From Lachnospiraceae bacterium (lineage in GTDB: Bacteria; Bacillota; Clostridia; Lachnospirales; Lachnospiraceae): 51,488 nt of DNA. The stretch is from assembly GCA_011959105.1 (NCBI GenBank), contig BLLU01000126.1:1-51488 (forward strand), read 5' to 3'. Shown here piece by piece: positions 29,996 through 38,280 of this stretch (the first letter of the stretch is position 1; each line of letters opens with the position of its first letter). A model generated the notes under the pieces. The model searched no databases and was not told the origin of the DNA. It worked only from the letters and a program-made list of their open reading frames with translations. The position numbers were made by a program, and so were the translations under genes.

Positions 29996-30748
29996 ATGGA
30001 GAAACAGAAGCAGAGATTCCAGGAGGTTAAAGAGAAGGTACTGGGGGAAGAAAGGCTTCGGGCCAGCATCGGTACTTTGTCAGAGAAAACCACCCATATG
30101 GTTCTGAAAAACTATTATGAACCGGATGTGGATAAGCAGGAAATACCCATTGGGAATTATGTGGCGGATATCTTCACAGGACAGGAGATTATAGAGATTC
30201 AGTCTGCCGGATTTGGCAAGATGCGGGATAAGCTGGAAGCCTTTCTGCCGGAATATCCCGTGACCATTGTTCATCCCATTCCCCATATAAAGCGTCTGAT
30301 CTGGATTGACCAGGAAACAGGTGCTCTCAGCGCTCCTCATAGATCGCCCAAAAAGGGAAATGCCTATGACGCTTTTCTGGAATTGTACCGAATCCGGGAT
30401 TATCTGGCGGATCGCCACCTGAAAGTAAAGCTGCTGCTGTTGGAACTGGAGGAGTATAAACTGTTAAACGGCTACGGGAAGAATAAAAAGATTCGGGCTT
30501 CCAAATATGACCGTATCCCCCTGGATATTATAGAGGAAATTGTGATTGAGCGGCCCGAAGATTTGATGCAGTTTGTTCCCCTGGATCTGGAAGAACCTTT
30601 TACGGTAAAACAATTTGCCAGGGCGGCCCATATTAATGAACGTTTGGCCAGCCTGGTCATCAAACTGTACAAATATTATGGGATGATGGAACACACGGGC
30701 AAAAAAGGGAATGCTTATCTGTATGAAATCAGAGAAAGAAGCCGCTGA
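29996..30748 (+). CDS. Unknown protein with nuclease-like N-terminal half and C-terminal winged-helix-like region
   Basis: A 250-residue soluble protein I cannot assign to a named family. Residues about 34-80 read like a restriction-nuclease-type core: a helix, then IPIGNYVADIF (Asp58) and a strand ending EIIEIQSAG (Glu67, Gln69) followed by the KMRDKL helix. This is the D...ExQ/K arrangement of PD-(D/E)xK enzymes. The C-terminal about 60 residues (FTVKQFARAAHINERLASLVIKLYKYYGMMEHTG) look like a winged helix. It is 35 bases downstream of the antiporter gene and probably shares its transcript. It ends about 80 bases before the cobalamin riboswitch. The fold assignment is by eye and uncertain. 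Confidence 0.7.
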   Translation: MEKQKQRFQEVKEKVLGEERLRASIGTLSEKTTHMVLKNYYEPDVDKQEIPIGNYVADIFTGQEIIEIQSAGFGKMRDKLEAFLPEYPVTIVHPIPHIKRLIWIDQETGALSAPHRSPKKGNAYDAFLELYRIRDYLADRHLKVKLLLLELEEYKLLNGYGKNKKIRASKYDRIPLDIIEEIVIERPEDLMQFVPLDLEEPFTVKQFARAAHINERLASLVIKLYKYYGMMEHTGKKGNAYLYEIRERSR

Positions 30749-30829
30749 TCTGCATGAGGATTTAGTTGCTTCTTGCATTTTCTGTCCATATGTGTTAAAC
30801 TTCCAGTTGCATAAAGGAAATAAAGAAAC

Positions 30830-31090
30830 GTTACAGGTGTCGGATTTAAGCGATAGCTTAAGATTCGGTGAAAAGGGAAGCAGGTGCAAGTCCTGCACGA
30901 ACTCGTCGCTGTAAGGAAGGAGTTTTCTTCCCCAGTGGATTTCCGTCTTTATGTATGGGAAATCCGCCGGAAAATCATTGAAGCCTCTGCGTATGCATGC
31001 TTTGAGAAGATGGAGGAAAGCGGGGATCGCCAAGTCAGAAGACCTGCCTGTGACGGTACTGTAAGACCACGAGTGACTGGTTAGTACATC
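30830..31090 (+). promoter_or_regulatory. Cobalamin (adenosylcobalamin-type) riboswitch
   Basis: The conserved cobalamin-aptamer blocks appear in order: an AAGGGAA core (30883-30889) with GCAGGTGCAAGTCCTGCAC (30890-30908 region), TCGTCGCTGTAA, and the B12 box GTCAGAAGACCTGCCTG at about 31034-31050. It precedes a strong terminator hairpin (31136-31181) and the DUF4430 gene, so it should switch transcription off when cobalamin is abundant. The downstream DUF4430 protein and the ECF S component are therefore predicted to serve corrinoid uptake. Confidence 0.93.
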
Positions 31091-31135
31091 AAAAAATGTG
31101 GATCATGCGTTCACATCTGGTTTTTGTACGCACAG

Positions 31136-31181
31136 ACCTGTTGCGGAAGGGAGTATGGGCCTTTCATGCGACAGGTTTTTT
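31136..31181 (+). terminator. Terminator of the cobalamin riboswitch (expression platform)
   Basis: Outer arms ACCTGTTGCG (31136-31145) and TGCGACAGGT (31167-31176), ten pairs including two G-T, enclose an inner stem GAAGGG/CCTTTC. A T run (31176-31181) and a further T-rich tract follow. It lies between the aptamer and the ribosome-binding site of the DUF4430 gene, so transcription attenuation is the likely mechanism. Confidence 0.85.
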
Positions 31182-31221
31182 GTCTCTTTTTATGCAAATA
31201 CTTTTAAAAGGAGTCAGAAAA

Positions 31222-31632
31222 ATGACAGAAGTAAAAAAGAAAGACAAGAAACTGTTGATTGGCTTGGCCGTGCTGGCGGCATTGATTGCGGTATTCGCAA
31301 TCCTGTTTTTTATGTTCCGGCCCGGAACCACCCAGGGAGCCAAATCCATCACCATAGAAGTGGTGGACAACCATGGTGATTCCACTATGTATGATGTCCG
31401 CACAGATGCGGAATATCTGCGCCAGGCCATGGAGGAAGCCCAGGGGCTGGAGTTTTCCGGCAGTGAGAGCGAGTATGGCATGATGGTGGACACGGTGAAC
31501 GGCGTGACTGCGGACTGGAATGTGGACCAGTCTTACTGGGGCTTTTTCGTCAATGGGGAATATTGTAATTACGGCATAGAGACCCAGCCCGTGACAGACG
31601 GAGACGCTTTCCAAATCATATACAGCAAGTGA
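31222..31632 (+). CDS. DUF4430 membrane-anchored protein, probable corrinoid-uptake accessory
   Basis: A 136-residue protein with a basic N-terminus (MTEVKKKDKK), one membrane segment (about residues 11-32) and an extracellular DUF4430 domain. The domain shows the pattern EAQGLEFSGSESEYGMMV then WGFFVNGEYCNYGIE, the beta-rich fold related to the C-terminal domain of transcobalamin-like proteins. No lipobox Cys is present, so the segment is probably an uncleaved anchor. The cobalamin riboswitch directly upstream and the ECF gene directly downstream suggest it captures or presents corrinoid to the transporter (inference). The frame is open upstream, but this ATG has AAAAGGAG at the right distance. 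Confidence 0.88.
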   Translation: MTEVKKKDKKLLIGLAVLAALIAVFAILFFMFRPGTTQGAKSITIEVVDNHGDSTMYDVRTDAEYLRQAMEEAQGLEFSGSESEYGMMVDTVNGVTADWNVDQSYWGFFVNGEYCNYGIETQPVTDGDAFQIIYSK

Positions 31633-31646
31633 TATGGAGAAGGGCA

Positions 31647-31710
31647 AGTTTGAAAGTAAACTTTCAAATATTGATCAGAGTGTGCGCTGAAGCGCACAGG
31701 GGGGATAAAA
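31647..31710 (+). promoter_or_regulatory. Double-hairpin leader of the ECF gene (repeat copy 2)
   Basis: Hairpin 1: TTTGAAAG (31649-31656), loop TAAA, CTTTCAAA (31661-31668). Spacer TATTGATCAGAG. Hairpin 2: TGTGCGCT (31681-31688) and AGCGCACA (31691-31698). Then GGGGGATAAAA and the presumed start. It matches the gyrA leader almost base for base; the G in one arm of hairpin 1 is A here, and the pairing C is T, which keeps the stem. Confidence 0.7.
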
Positions 31711-32244
31711 CTGAAAAATACCACATATGACATAGCCATGACAGGCATGGCCATCGCTCTGATCGAAGTGTGTAAGGGAGCCATGATGGGACTGCCCAAT
31801 ATAGAATTGACCAGTTTCTGGATCATTCTGTTCACGGTTTTATTGGGAAAGAAGATATGCTTTGTGATACCCGCCTTTATCCTGATAGAGGGCTGCATGT
31901 TCGGCTTCGGAATCTGGTGGGTAATGTATTTGTACGCCTGGCCGCTGCTGGCGCTGACCGCATGGATTTTCCGCAGGCAGGAACATGCGCTGTTCTGGGC
32001 TGTATTATCAGGACTCTATGGATTGTTTTTCGGCGCGCTGTGCGCCATTCCCTATGTGATCAACGGATGCTTCAACGGAGGCATCCGTTCGGGTCTCTAC
32101 GCCGGTTTTACCTGGTGGGTGGCAGGCATTCCCTATGATTTGCTCCACTGTGCAGGGAATTTTATATTGATGCTGGTACTTTACCGCCCGGTAAAAAAAG
32201 CGTTCAGTCTTCTTCGTCGTTTTCTTCTGAACGGGGCAGGCTGA
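31711..32244 (+). CDS. ECF transporter S component, predicted for cobalamin or a precursor
   Basis: A membrane protein of about 177 residues with five to six hydrophobic segments and the N-terminal pattern TTYDIAMTGMAIALIEV typical of substrate-binding S components. Such proteins work with a shared EcfA/EcfA'/EcfT module, which is not in the window. The gene lies in the cobalamin-riboswitch unit (inference that it transports a corrinoid). The first ATG is at 31738, but it lacks a ribosome-binding site and would cut the conserved N-terminus. The CTG at 31711 sits at the spacing from GGGGATAAAA at which gyrA has its ATG, so a CTG start is likely. The last 41 bases overlap the converging kinase gene. 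Confidence 0.8.
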   Translation: MKNTTYDIAMTGMAIALIEVCKGAMMGLPNIELTSFWIILFTVLLGKKICFVIPAFILIEGCMFGFGIWWVMYLYAWPLLALTAWIFRRQEHALFWAVLSGLYGLFFGALCAIPYVINGCFNGGIRSGLYAGFTWWVAGIPYDLLHCAGNFILMLVLYRPVKKAFSLLRRFLLNGAG

Positions 32245-33631
32245 AGATAAACTCGGTGCCTTCTCCGGGGGTGCTGATCACATTGATATGTTCGTTGTGG
32301 GAATGGATGATTTCCTTGGTGATGGACAATCCCAGGCCCGTTCCTTTTTTGTCCTTGCCCCGGGACAGGTCTGATTTATAAAAGCGGTCCCAGATCAGTT
32401 TCAGATCCTCTTTCGGGATGCCTATGCCTGTGTCCTTCACGGATACAAAGAGTTTGTTTTTCCTCTCCGTGGTTTCCACCTTTATCACAGAGTTGTGGTG
32501 GCTGAATTTGATGGCATTGTCGATGAGATTGTACAGCACTTGCTGAATCTTGCTCATATCCGCCGTGACATACATGATGTCGTCGGTGAGAATCAGTTCA
32601 ATGGCAATGCTCTTTTTCAGACAGGTGCCCTCAAAGGAGGCCGCAGTGGAGCGGATTACCTGATTGATGTCAAAATCTGTGATATCCAGCAGCATTCCTC
32701 TGGTATTGAGATTGTTCAAAGTGAGCAGACCATTGGTCAGCTTGGTCAGGCGCTGGGTTTCATTCAGTACGATATTCAAATATTTCTCATAGAGCTCCGG
32801 GGGAATGGTACCGTCCAGCATGGCCTCCAGATACCCCTGTATGGAGGTCAGAGGGGATCGGAAATCATGGGATACATTGGCCACAAATTTTTTCTGGTCG
32901 TCCTCGGACCGGGCAATTTCGCTGGCCATATAGGAAAGGCAGGCCGCCAGATATCCTATTTCGTCCTCACTGTCCAGCGTAAATTCATAGTGCATATTGC
33001 CCGTGGCATACTGCTCCGTGGCGTAAGTGATTTTCCGCAGAGGGAGATACACAATCTCCGTAAAAAAGATCAGGATGATCAGGGACAGCAAAAACAGGAT
33101 AATCAGGGTTACATAGGAGATGTTCAACAGGTTGTTGCAGGATTCGTTGATGGAGGACATTTCCATGTGAATCGCCACATAACCTTTGACCATATAATTG
33201 GCGGTGATGGGGGCGATCACCGACAGCACATCCTGGGGATAGGTGTCAAAGAAATTGTCTATCACATAGAAAGAAACCCCGGTGACAGTGGGATCAAAGG
33301 CCTGGATGATCACTTCATTTTCCACGTCTATGGGCATATTGGTGTCCAGGATCAGACGGCCCGAGGGATTGATGATCTGTACGCTGGAATCCAGGTACAG
33401 AGCCAGAGCGTCCAGCTGATCCTTTACCGCCTCCAGAGAGATTTCACTGTTGTACAGGTTCCTGGCGTAGGTGTTGGCGATCAGGGTGGCCTCCGAGTAC
33501 AGGGAGTTGGCTTTTTCCCGGATCAGATGTTCCATGGTCATGCTGGGCACAAAGGTGGCCAGTATCACCAGGCCGAATATTCCGAAAATCAGATAAGCCA
33601 GCAGAAATTTCAGGTATAGGGTTTTCTTCAT
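32204..33631 (-). CDS. Membrane sensor histidine kinase (OmpR-family partner)
   Basis: A 475-residue kinase. Membrane segments are at about residues 8-30 and 171-190, with an extracellular sensor domain of about 140 residues between them that resembles the double-PAS-like sensors of this class. A HAMP region follows (about 191-240), then the HisKA box FVANVSHDFRSPLTSIQGYL (His255), and HATPase_c with IDNAIKFSHHN, VKDTGIGIPKED and GTGLGLSITKEI. It is 14 bases downstream of the response regulator gene. Its 3' end overlaps the ECF gene by 41 bases on the opposite strand. Confidence 0.94.
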   Translation of the reverse strand: MKKTLYLKFLLAYLIFGIFGLVILATFVPSMTMEHLIREKANSLYSEATLIANTYARNLYNSEISLEAVKDQLDALALYLDSSVQIINPSGRLILDTNMPIDVENEVIIQAFDPTVTGVSFYVIDNFFDTYPQDVLSVIAPITANYMVKGYVAIHMEMSSINESCNNLLNISYVTLIILFLLSLIILIFFTEIVYLPLRKITYATEQYATGNMHYEFTLDSEDEIGYLAACLSYMASEIARSEDDQKKFVANVSHDFRSPLTSIQGYLEAMLDGTIPPELYEKYLNIVLNETQRLTKLTNGLLTLNNLNTRGMLLDITDFDINQVIRSTAASFEGTCLKKSIAIELILTDDIMYVTADMSKIQQVLYNLIDNAIKFSHHNSVIKVETTERKNKLFVSVKDTGIGIPKEDLKLIWDRFYKSDLSRGKDKKGTGLGLSITKEIIHSHNEHINVISTPGEGTEFIFSLPRSEENDEED

Positions 33632-33645
33632 CGGAGATTACATCC

Positions 33646-34347
33646 TTATTTTTTCACTTCAAATTTATAGCCAATGCCCCAGATGGTGCTGATCTTCCAA
33701 TTCTGGTGATCCTTGATCTTCTCTCTCAGGCGCTTAATATGAACATCCACGGTACGGGTGTCTCCCATATATTCATAACCCCAGATCTGGTCCAGCAACT
33801 GCTCTCTGGTAAATACATGGTTGGGGGAAGAAGCCAGAAAATACAAAAGTTCCAGTTCTTTTGGAGGCATATCCACGCTTCTGCCCATATAGGTTACGGC
33901 GTAATTGGTGCGGTTGATGGTGAGGTCGGGATATTCCACGGATTCGTCCCGGGGCTGGGGTTTGGGATCGGCAGCAGGTTTGTACCGGCGCAGCACTGCC
34001 TTGACCCGGGCCACCAGTTCCTTGGAATCGAATGGTTTTTCCATATAATCGTCCGCTCCCAGTTCCAGACCCAGTACCTTGTCAAATACTTCTCCCTTTG
34101 CGGACAGCATAATGATGGGGGTGGTATATCTGGCCCTGACCTCCCGGCAGACCTGGTAGCCATCTATGCCCGGGAGCATCAGATCCAGCAGGATTAGATT
34201 GGGTTCAAAGGAAGCGATGGCTCCCATAACGGATTCTCCGTCATACACCATCATGGTCTCAAAGCACTCCTTGGTGAGGTACAGAGATATCAGTTCCGCA
34301 ATATTGTTGTCGTCGTCTACGATCAGAACTTTCTGCTTATTTACCAT
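33646..34347 (-). CDS. OmpR-type response regulator
   Basis: A 233-residue regulator with a receiver domain (VLIVDDDNN, Asp55 in LILLDLMLPG, Lys in YMEKPFDS) and a C-terminal winged helix with the typical VFTREQLLDQIWGYEYMGD and VDVHIKRLREKI. It is 23 bases downstream of mutS2 and directly upstream of its kinase, so the three may form one operon. The regulated genes cannot be identified from the window. Confidence 0.95.
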   Translation of the reverse strand: MVNKQKVLIVDDDNNIAELISLYLTKECFETMMVYDGESVMGAIASFEPNLILLDLMLPGIDGYQVCREVRARYTTPIIMLSAKGEVFDKVLGLELGADDYMEKPFDSKELVARVKAVLRRYKPAADPKPQPRDESVEYPDLTINRTNYAVTYMGRSVDMPPKELELLYFLASSPNHVFTREQLLDQIWGYEYMGDTRTVDVHIKRLREKIKDHQNWKISTIWGIGYKFEVKK

Positions 34348-34370
34348 ATAAAATACTCCTTATGCAGTGG

Positions 34371-36758
34371 TTATTTAAACGTTACGATGGTAACGCCCGC
34401 ATCCCCTTCCCCATATTCTCCCAGACGGAATTCCTTTACATGCTTCAGGCGCTTTAAATGGCTGTGGACCGCGTTGCGCAGGGCACCGGTTCCCTTGCCG
34501 TGTACCACTCTCACGGAGGAGAGGTGAGCGATATAGGCATCGTCCAGATATTTGTCCAGCACCGACAGAGCTTCGTCCACCGTCTTACCCAGAAGGTTGA
34601 TTTCCGTGGAGATGGACAGGGATTTACTCATTTTAATCTTGCCTGTGTTGGTGCGCTGCATCACGGGAGTGGTGATGGTGACTTCCTCCGTAAGAGCCAG
34701 ATCCTTCACATTTACCTGGGTGCGCATGATGCCGCATTGCACAAAAAGGTTGCCTCTGCTGTCGGGCAGGGTGCTCACCGTGCCGTTTAAGCCCATGGAG
34801 AGCACTTTTACACCGTCTCCCTTCTTGAGTTTGGCGGGATCCAGGGTTTTTTTCTTCTCCTGTCCGGTGCCGGGCTTCAGAGCCAGCTTCTGGTTCTTTT
34901 CATTGATTTTATCTCTTACCTTCTGGCGTTTTTTCTCCAGGTCCCTGATATCCGCGCCGGGTCCCAGATTGTTGAAATCCCGGATGGTTTCGTCCGCAAT
35001 CTCCTTGGCTTCCTGTAAGATATCCCGGGCTTTTTCGTGGGCTTCTTTCAAAATCTTGTCTTTGGCATTATCCAGTTTTTCGTTCTTGGCCTGTAACTGG
35101 TCCTGCAATGTCTTGATTCGGGCTTTGTAGGAGGCAATTTCCTGTCGCTCTTTTTCCAGAGTGACACGGCTTCTCTCCAGATCCGATATCACATCCTCAA
35201 AACTTTCGTCCTCTTTGCTGATCTGTTCCCGGGCGGCATTGATGATTTCCTCCGGCAGGCCCAACTTGGAGGAGATGGCAAAGGCATTGCTCTTGCCGGG
35301 AATGCCGATGAGCAGCCGATAGGTGGGCCGCAGGGTTTCCACATTGAATTCGCAGCAGGCATTTTCCACAAAGTCTGTGGACAAAGCGTAGATTTTCAAC
35401 TCACTGTAATGGGTGGTAGCCATGGTGCGAATGCCTCTGTCGTGGAGGTAATTCAGGATGGCAATGGCCAGAGCCGCTCCCTCTGTGGGATCCGTACCCG
35501 CCCCCAGTTCATCGAACAGGCACAGGGAATTCTCGTCCGCGTGCTTTAAGATCTGTACGATGCTGGTCATATGGGAGGAGAAGGTGCTCAGGCTCTGCTC
35601 AATACTCTGTTCGTCACCGATGTCCGCATATACCCTGGTAAAGACAGACAATTCCGATCGGTCCAGAGCAGGGATATGCAGCCCTGCCTGCCCCATGAGA
35701 GTGAACAGTCCCACGGTTTTCAGAGATACGGTTTTGCCGCCGGTGTTGGGGCCGGTGACAATGAGCAGATCGAAGTCTTTGCCCAGATGAATGTCAATGG
35801 GAACCACTTTGTCCTTGGGCAGCAGGGGATGACGGCCCTTGCGCAGGTTGATATAATGCCGGTTGTTGAAAACAGGCCGGGTGGCGTTCTGATCCAGGGC
35901 CAGTTTTCCCTTGGCAAACACAAAGTCCAGGTGGGTCATCAGCTTCTGATTTTCCGCCAGTTCCTGTACATGCTCCGCCGCCCGGGCACTCAGGTCCGCC
36001 AGTACCTTTTCCATTTCCGTTTTTTCCTGGATCTCCAGTTCCCGCAGCCGGTTATTAAGTTCCACCACGGCAGCAGGCTCTATGAAAAAGGTGGAACCTG
36101 TGGAGGACTGGTCATGGATCATACCGTGCACCTGTCCCTTGTACTCCGATTTTACAGGAATACAGTATCTGTTATCCCGCATGGTGATCACCGCGTCCTG
36201 CAGATAGCTGCGGTAGGAACCGGTAATCATGGAATTAAGCTGGCTGCGGACCTTTTCGTTGGTGAGTAGCATGGAGCGGCGTACATGTTTCAGCCCGGGG
36301 CTGGCATCGTCCGCCATCTCTTCTTCTGACAGGATACAGCGGCTGATCTCTCCGGATAACTGGGTCAGGGGAGTTAACTGCTCAAAATAATCATCCAGGC
36401 TGTCCCGGGGAATATCTTCCCTTTCCTTTCGGCCATAAGTTTTGATTCGATTTACATTGTCAAGCATTCTTGCCATGCGGAGCAGTTCAGACATGGACAG
36501 AGTGCTGCCTATTTCCAGGGATTTCAGGGCAAAGCCCATATCCTGATTGCTGCCGAAGGAAGTACTTCCCAGCTTAAAAAGCCGGGCCAGAGCGTCTTCC
36601 GTCTCTGTCTGGGCCAGGTTTATTTGATGCAGATCCGTCATGGGCTGTAATTCCTGACAGCATTTTTTTCCCGGCGCGGAATCTGCCTTTTCCGACAGCA
36701 TTCCAATGATTTTGTCATATTCTAAGATTTTTAATCCTTTTTCGTTCATGGGGTTCAC
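34371..36758 (-). CDS. mutS2: Endonuclease MutS2
   Basis: MutS2 acts in ribosome collision rescue and limits recombination; it is not the mismatch-repair MutS. The 795 residues fit the family. The ATPase has Walker A TGPNTGGKTVSLKT, the segment STFSSHMTSIVQIL and Walker B LCLFDELGAGTDPTEG. A long coiled coil follows (about 520-640). The C-terminal Smr nuclease domain is complete, with VRVVHGKGTGALRNAV and the end GEGDAGVTIVTFK. It is divergent from the HtrA-like gene, with a 133-base intergenic region. Confidence 0.96.
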   Translation of the reverse strand: MNPMNEKGLKILEYDKIIGMLSEKADSAPGKKCCQELQPMTDLHQINLAQTETEDALARLFKLGSTSFGSNQDMGFALKSLEIGSTLSMSELLRMARMLDNVNRIKTYGRKEREDIPRDSLDDYFEQLTPLTQLSGEISRCILSEEEMADDASPGLKHVRRSMLLTNEKVRSQLNSMITGSYRSYLQDAVITMRDNRYCIPVKSEYKGQVHGMIHDQSSTGSTFFIEPAAVVELNNRLRELEIQEKTEMEKVLADLSARAAEHVQELAENQKLMTHLDFVFAKGKLALDQNATRPVFNNRHYINLRKGRHPLLPKDKVVPIDIHLGKDFDLLIVTGPNTGGKTVSLKTVGLFTLMGQAGLHIPALDRSELSVFTRVYADIGDEQSIEQSLSTFSSHMTSIVQILKHADENSLCLFDELGAGTDPTEGAALAIAILNYLHDRGIRTMATTHYSELKIYALSTDFVENACCEFNVETLRPTYRLLIGIPGKSNAFAISSKLGLPEEIINAAREQISKEDESFEDVISDLERSRVTLEKERQEIASYKARIKTLQDQLQAKNEKLDNAKDKILKEAHEKARDILQEAKEIADETIRDFNNLGPGADIRDLEKKRQKVRDKINEKNQKLALKPGTGQEKKKTLDPAKLKKGDGVKVLSMGLNGTVSTLPDSRGNLFVQCGIMRTQVNVKDLALTEEVTITTPVMQRTNTGKIKMSKSLSISTEINLLGKTVDEALSVLDKYLDDAYIAHLSSVRVVHGKGTGALRNAVHSHLKRLKHVKEFRLGEYGEGDAGVTIVTFK

Positions 36759-36891
36759 TTCCTTTATTTCTGTAAAAATGTTTATTGGCGTATTCTTTAC
36801 AAGTATAACACAATTCCGTTGGATCGGATACCCCCGGTTTTACTTTACAATTAAAAAGGGATATTATATACTCAGAACAAGAGGTGAGAGA

Positions 36892-38247
36892 ATGCCGGAC
36901 CGCAAAGAACAAAGCCAGGACAATTTCCAGGAAAATTTCATGATAGAAAAGATCAAGCAGAGGCCCATCAACAAGCGCAGGCTGATCCGCCGGACCATGA
37001 TCACGGCTTCCATGGCCATTATTTTCGGCTTGATTGCCTGTTTTACCTTTCTGGTGCTGGAACCGGTGATCAGCAACTGGCTGTATCCGGAAAAGGAGCC
37101 GGAAGCCATTATTTTCCCGGAGGAGCCGGAGGAGATGCTGCCGGAGGAAATGTTGGAGGAATATATTCAGCCCAGCCCCAGTCCCAGTCCCCAGCCGGAA
37201 GAAGCACCGCCGGAAAAGCTGGAACTGGACGAGAGCCAGGTGCAGGAAATTCTCAACCGTGTGGTGCTGGATATGGGAGATTACCGGCAGATTTACAATG
37301 TTCTATCAGAGTATGTGAAACAGTTGGAACAATACATGGTGGTGGTCACGGGCACCAAGTCGGACACGGACTGGTTCGCCAATGTGTATGAGAGCAAAAA
37401 CCAGACATCCGGTATCGTGGTGGGAAACAACGGGAAAGAACTGCTGATTTTGACGGATTACAGTTCCGTGAAGCGGGCGGATCATCTGACAGTCAGTTTT
37501 TCCAACGGAGTCCAGGCGGACGCCCTGATGGCTCAGTCTTTTCAGGACGGCAATCTGGCAGTGCTGTGTGTGAGCCTGAACACACTGGGACAGGCCATGC
37601 CGGCGGAGGATCTGCATGTGGCGTCTCTGGGCTCCTCCCTGCAGAGGAATCTGGTGGGAAGCCCCGTTATCGCCGTGGGAAGTCCCATGGGAAGCAGCGG
37701 TTCTGTAGGTTACGGAATTATTACTTCCACCGGGGGACAGGTATCCCTGGCGGATATGAATTTTCAGTTGCTGACCACGGATATATACGGGAGCCAGTCT
37801 GCAGGCGGGGTGCTGTTCAACACCAGCGGCCAGGTGGTGGGCTTTATTACCGCGGGAAAATCAGGCAGTGACATGCGGAATATGGTGAGTGCCTACGGCA
37901 TCAGCGATCTGAAACAGATGATCAACAGACTTGCCAAGGGAGACCGGATTCCTTATCTGGGTGTGATAGGAGTGGATGTGCCCAAGGAGGCCAATCGGCA
38001 GTCCCAGGTGCCCTTCGGCGCATATGTGCGGGAAGTGGAGATGGATTCTCCTGCCATGCTGGCCGGCATCCAGAGCGGTGATGTGATAGTGGGAATTGAC
38101 CGGCAGGACGTGGCCAAGATGAGCGATTATACGGGCTATCTGTTGAAAGCCAATGTGGAGGACGTTCTGACGCTGCGGGTGATGCGGCTGTCCCAGGGAG
38201 AGTACAGGGAACTGACTTTTGAAGTTACGGCGGGAGAGGCAGAATAA
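36892..38247 (+). CDS. HtrA-like (S1C) PDZ protein lacking a recognisable catalytic triad
   Basis: A 451-residue protein with a cytoplasmic N-terminus, one membrane segment (about residues 36-57), an acidic/Pro-rich linker (67-110, with PSPSPSPQP), an HtrA-type trypsin fold (about 145-330) and a PDZ domain (about 350-445, with DSPAMLAGIQSGDVIVGID). The three positions of the triad do not match active HtrA: the His site in LTDYSSV is Ser191, the Asp site in DGNLAVL is Asn221, and the serine loop reads GSQSAGGVLF, with Ala304 (or a shifted Ser303) at the serine. It is therefore probably a non-proteolytic scaffold. The frame is open upstream, but ATG at 36892 has GAGGTGAGAG before it. It heads the yhaM-rlmD run. 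Confidence 0.85.
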   Translation: MPDRKEQSQDNFQENFMIEKIKQRPINKRRLIRRTMITASMAIIFGLIACFTFLVLEPVISNWLYPEKEPEAIIFPEEPEEMLPEEMLEEYIQPSPSPSPQPEEAPPEKLELDESQVQEILNRVVLDMGDYRQIYNVLSEYVKQLEQYMVVVTGTKSDTDWFANVYESKNQTSGIVVGNNGKELLILTDYSSVKRADHLTVSFSNGVQADALMAQSFQDGNLAVLCVSLNTLGQAMPAEDLHVASLGSSLQRNLVGSPVIAVGSPMGSSGSVGYGIITSTGGQVSLADMNFQLLTTDIYGSQSAGGVLFNTSGQVVGFITAGKSGSDMRNMVSAYGISDLKQMINRLAKGDRIPYLGVIGVDVPKEANRQSQVPFGAYVREVEMDSPAMLAGIQSGDVIVGIDRQDVAKMSDYTGYLLKANVEDVLTLRVMRLSQGEYRELTFEVTAGEAE

Positions 38248-38280
38248 AAAGAAAATACAGAATAAGGAGACGTAAGGGAT

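Noticed and set aside
32495..33619. 374-residue open frame on the plus strand opposite the sensor kinase
   Set aside because: The product is Gly/His/Gln-rich and mirrors kinase codons. The kinase has all its motifs, so this frame is not real.
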